From positions 6,023,001 to 6,087,000 of the forward strand of contig NC_134029.1 of assembly GCF_964204645.1 (NCBI RefSeq): DNA of 64,000 bases, given 5' to 3'. The stretch's first letter is position 1. Each line of letters starts with the position of its first letter. This document shows, one piece after another, positions 62,853-64,000 of the stretch. The translations under genes were made by a program, and so were the position numbers. Below the pieces are notes generated by a model. It was given only the letters and a program-made list of their open reading frames with translations, was not told the origin of the DNA and made no database searches. The stretch comes from Tubulanus polymorphus. Its lineage: Eukaryota > Nemertea > Palaeonemertea > Tubulaniformes > Tubulanidae.

Positions 62853-64000
62853 GCAATTCATATTCGATATTTGAGTGAGCTTGATCTCAATCGGATAGAA
62901 TGTGTGTCTTTAAAGTAAATAGACTGGAAAGTTATAGTTGGAGGTGCCATTCATCATGCATTAAATGCCATAATTAAACCATCAAAAATATTGTGCATTC
63001 CCTTGGAGAAAATATAAAACTCTTATGTAGTCCTTTTATTTACCTGAACAAAAAGTCAAGTAAATACCTTCGATTAATTGCAAACTCTCTCAAATCAATG
63101 TATTCAGTAAAGTAATACTATTTAAAATGTCCGTCTGAAAAATCTACATACGTCATAGAAGCATAGCGGTGTGTTCTCCTCTTCTGCCCGAACAGTTTTA
63201 TGTGCTACTATGATGTCCTTATAAATGAAAAATTCAGAAACACAACAACATGAAAAATATGAAAAGAAAACAAATTTAAGAAAAGTTAACCATTCAAAGA
63301 GGTGTAATGATTACGAGAATTACATATAACCAGCAAACATAGCAAGCGCCCATACATGCCGCAATATCATGATTTATCATGCTTATGCTTTTCAAGAAGG
63401 AAAAAAATACTCCAAGAAATCCCGTATAGAAACATCGTATTTATTTCTGACTAGAATAACAAAAATAGGTTTTAAACATTTCAAAATGAGATTTGATTCA
63501 TTCCGAAATTCCGTATACAGAATTACAAGAACAATGATAATAATTGAACTCAGGGCGCGCGCACACTTTCCTGTCTTTTCCGCCTGTGTCCTATACGCTG
63601 AAAATCTGGGCCACGAACTGGCCTTGTATTTTCAATCATATTTCAGCAGCCCGGTTTAGTCAGCGGCTATTTTTCTGAATTATAACCTCAGTAATCACGC
63701 TATAACTGGGAAAGTGCACGGCGGCTTTATCTTCTAAAACGTTTCACGCTTCGTGCCATCAGTAATGTGATAGGGTATTTACTCAAACTTGGTTCATTTA
63801 AATGCTATACTAGAAATGCTACGTACCCAGACTCAAACTGTGATGCGACATACAAAATAGGTACACCAAAAAACTACCCGCATTGCCCGAAAATATCTAA
63901 TATAAATATGTGGCCCCCGACACGTATTTTGAGTTCTTGGAGTATAATCAGCAATTAGTGACGACAATATCTAAAAGTTCAAAAACCACTTCGTTGTAAA
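62853..64000. other. non-coding, nothing recognised
   Basis: No exon with a recognisable family signature. Two short plus-strand open frames (63369 and 63767) carry no motif. Confidence 0.45.

Overview
The window is animal nuclear DNA, AT-rich, with intron-split genes, GT-AG splice sites, a long TA microsatellite and several hairpin-type mobile elements. The protein families (an insect-like nicotinic receptor, a TRIM2/3-type NHL protein, an ADAMTS/C-type-lectin chimera and a TNF receptor) suggest an invertebrate bilaterian. A lophotrochozoan such as a mollusc, annelid or brachiopod is my best guess, by inference only. All gene models here were built by hand from reading frame, splice consensus and exon phase.

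Layout. (1) 1-24.1 kb: no gene I can name. It holds decayed repeats, a 32-bp tandem repeat, hairpins and one unexplained 249-codon ORF. (2) 24.2-41.8 kb, plus strand: an alpha7-like nicotinic acetylcholine receptor alpha subunit, complete from exon 2 to the stop. The signal-peptide exon was not found. Two exons are tandemly duplicated, the 45-bp exon 3 and the 195-bp exon covering loop C, TM1 and the start of TM2, so four receptor isoforms are possible. (3) 45.5-48.6 kb, minus strand: a compact 15-exon gene for a predicted 540-residue secreted protein. It has a signal peptide, then an ADAMTS-type metalloprotease domain with the zinc site destroyed, disintegrin/Cys-rich and thrombospondin-like modules, and a C-terminal C-type lectin domain. 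There is no prodomain. (4) 52.7-55.2 kb, plus strand: a two-exon TRIM2/3-like RING/B-box/filamin/NHL protein. (5) 56.9-57.6 kb, minus strand: a probable small membrane protein with a Ser/Thr-rich tail. (6) 58.0-60.9 kb, minus strand: a TNF-receptor-family protein with TNFR cysteine repeats, one TM and a short tail without a death domain. Its signal peptide is one base out of frame with the ectodomain. (7) 60.9-64 kb: a 137-bp foldback element and a 306-bp inverted-repeat element flanked by a perfect 10-bp target duplication; otherwise nothing recognised.

The genes do not form a functional cluster. The most unusual item is the lectin-tailed, catalytically dead ADAMTS relative. The double exon duplication in the nicotinic receptor comes next, because it falls at the positions where insect alpha6 subunits also carry alternative exons.
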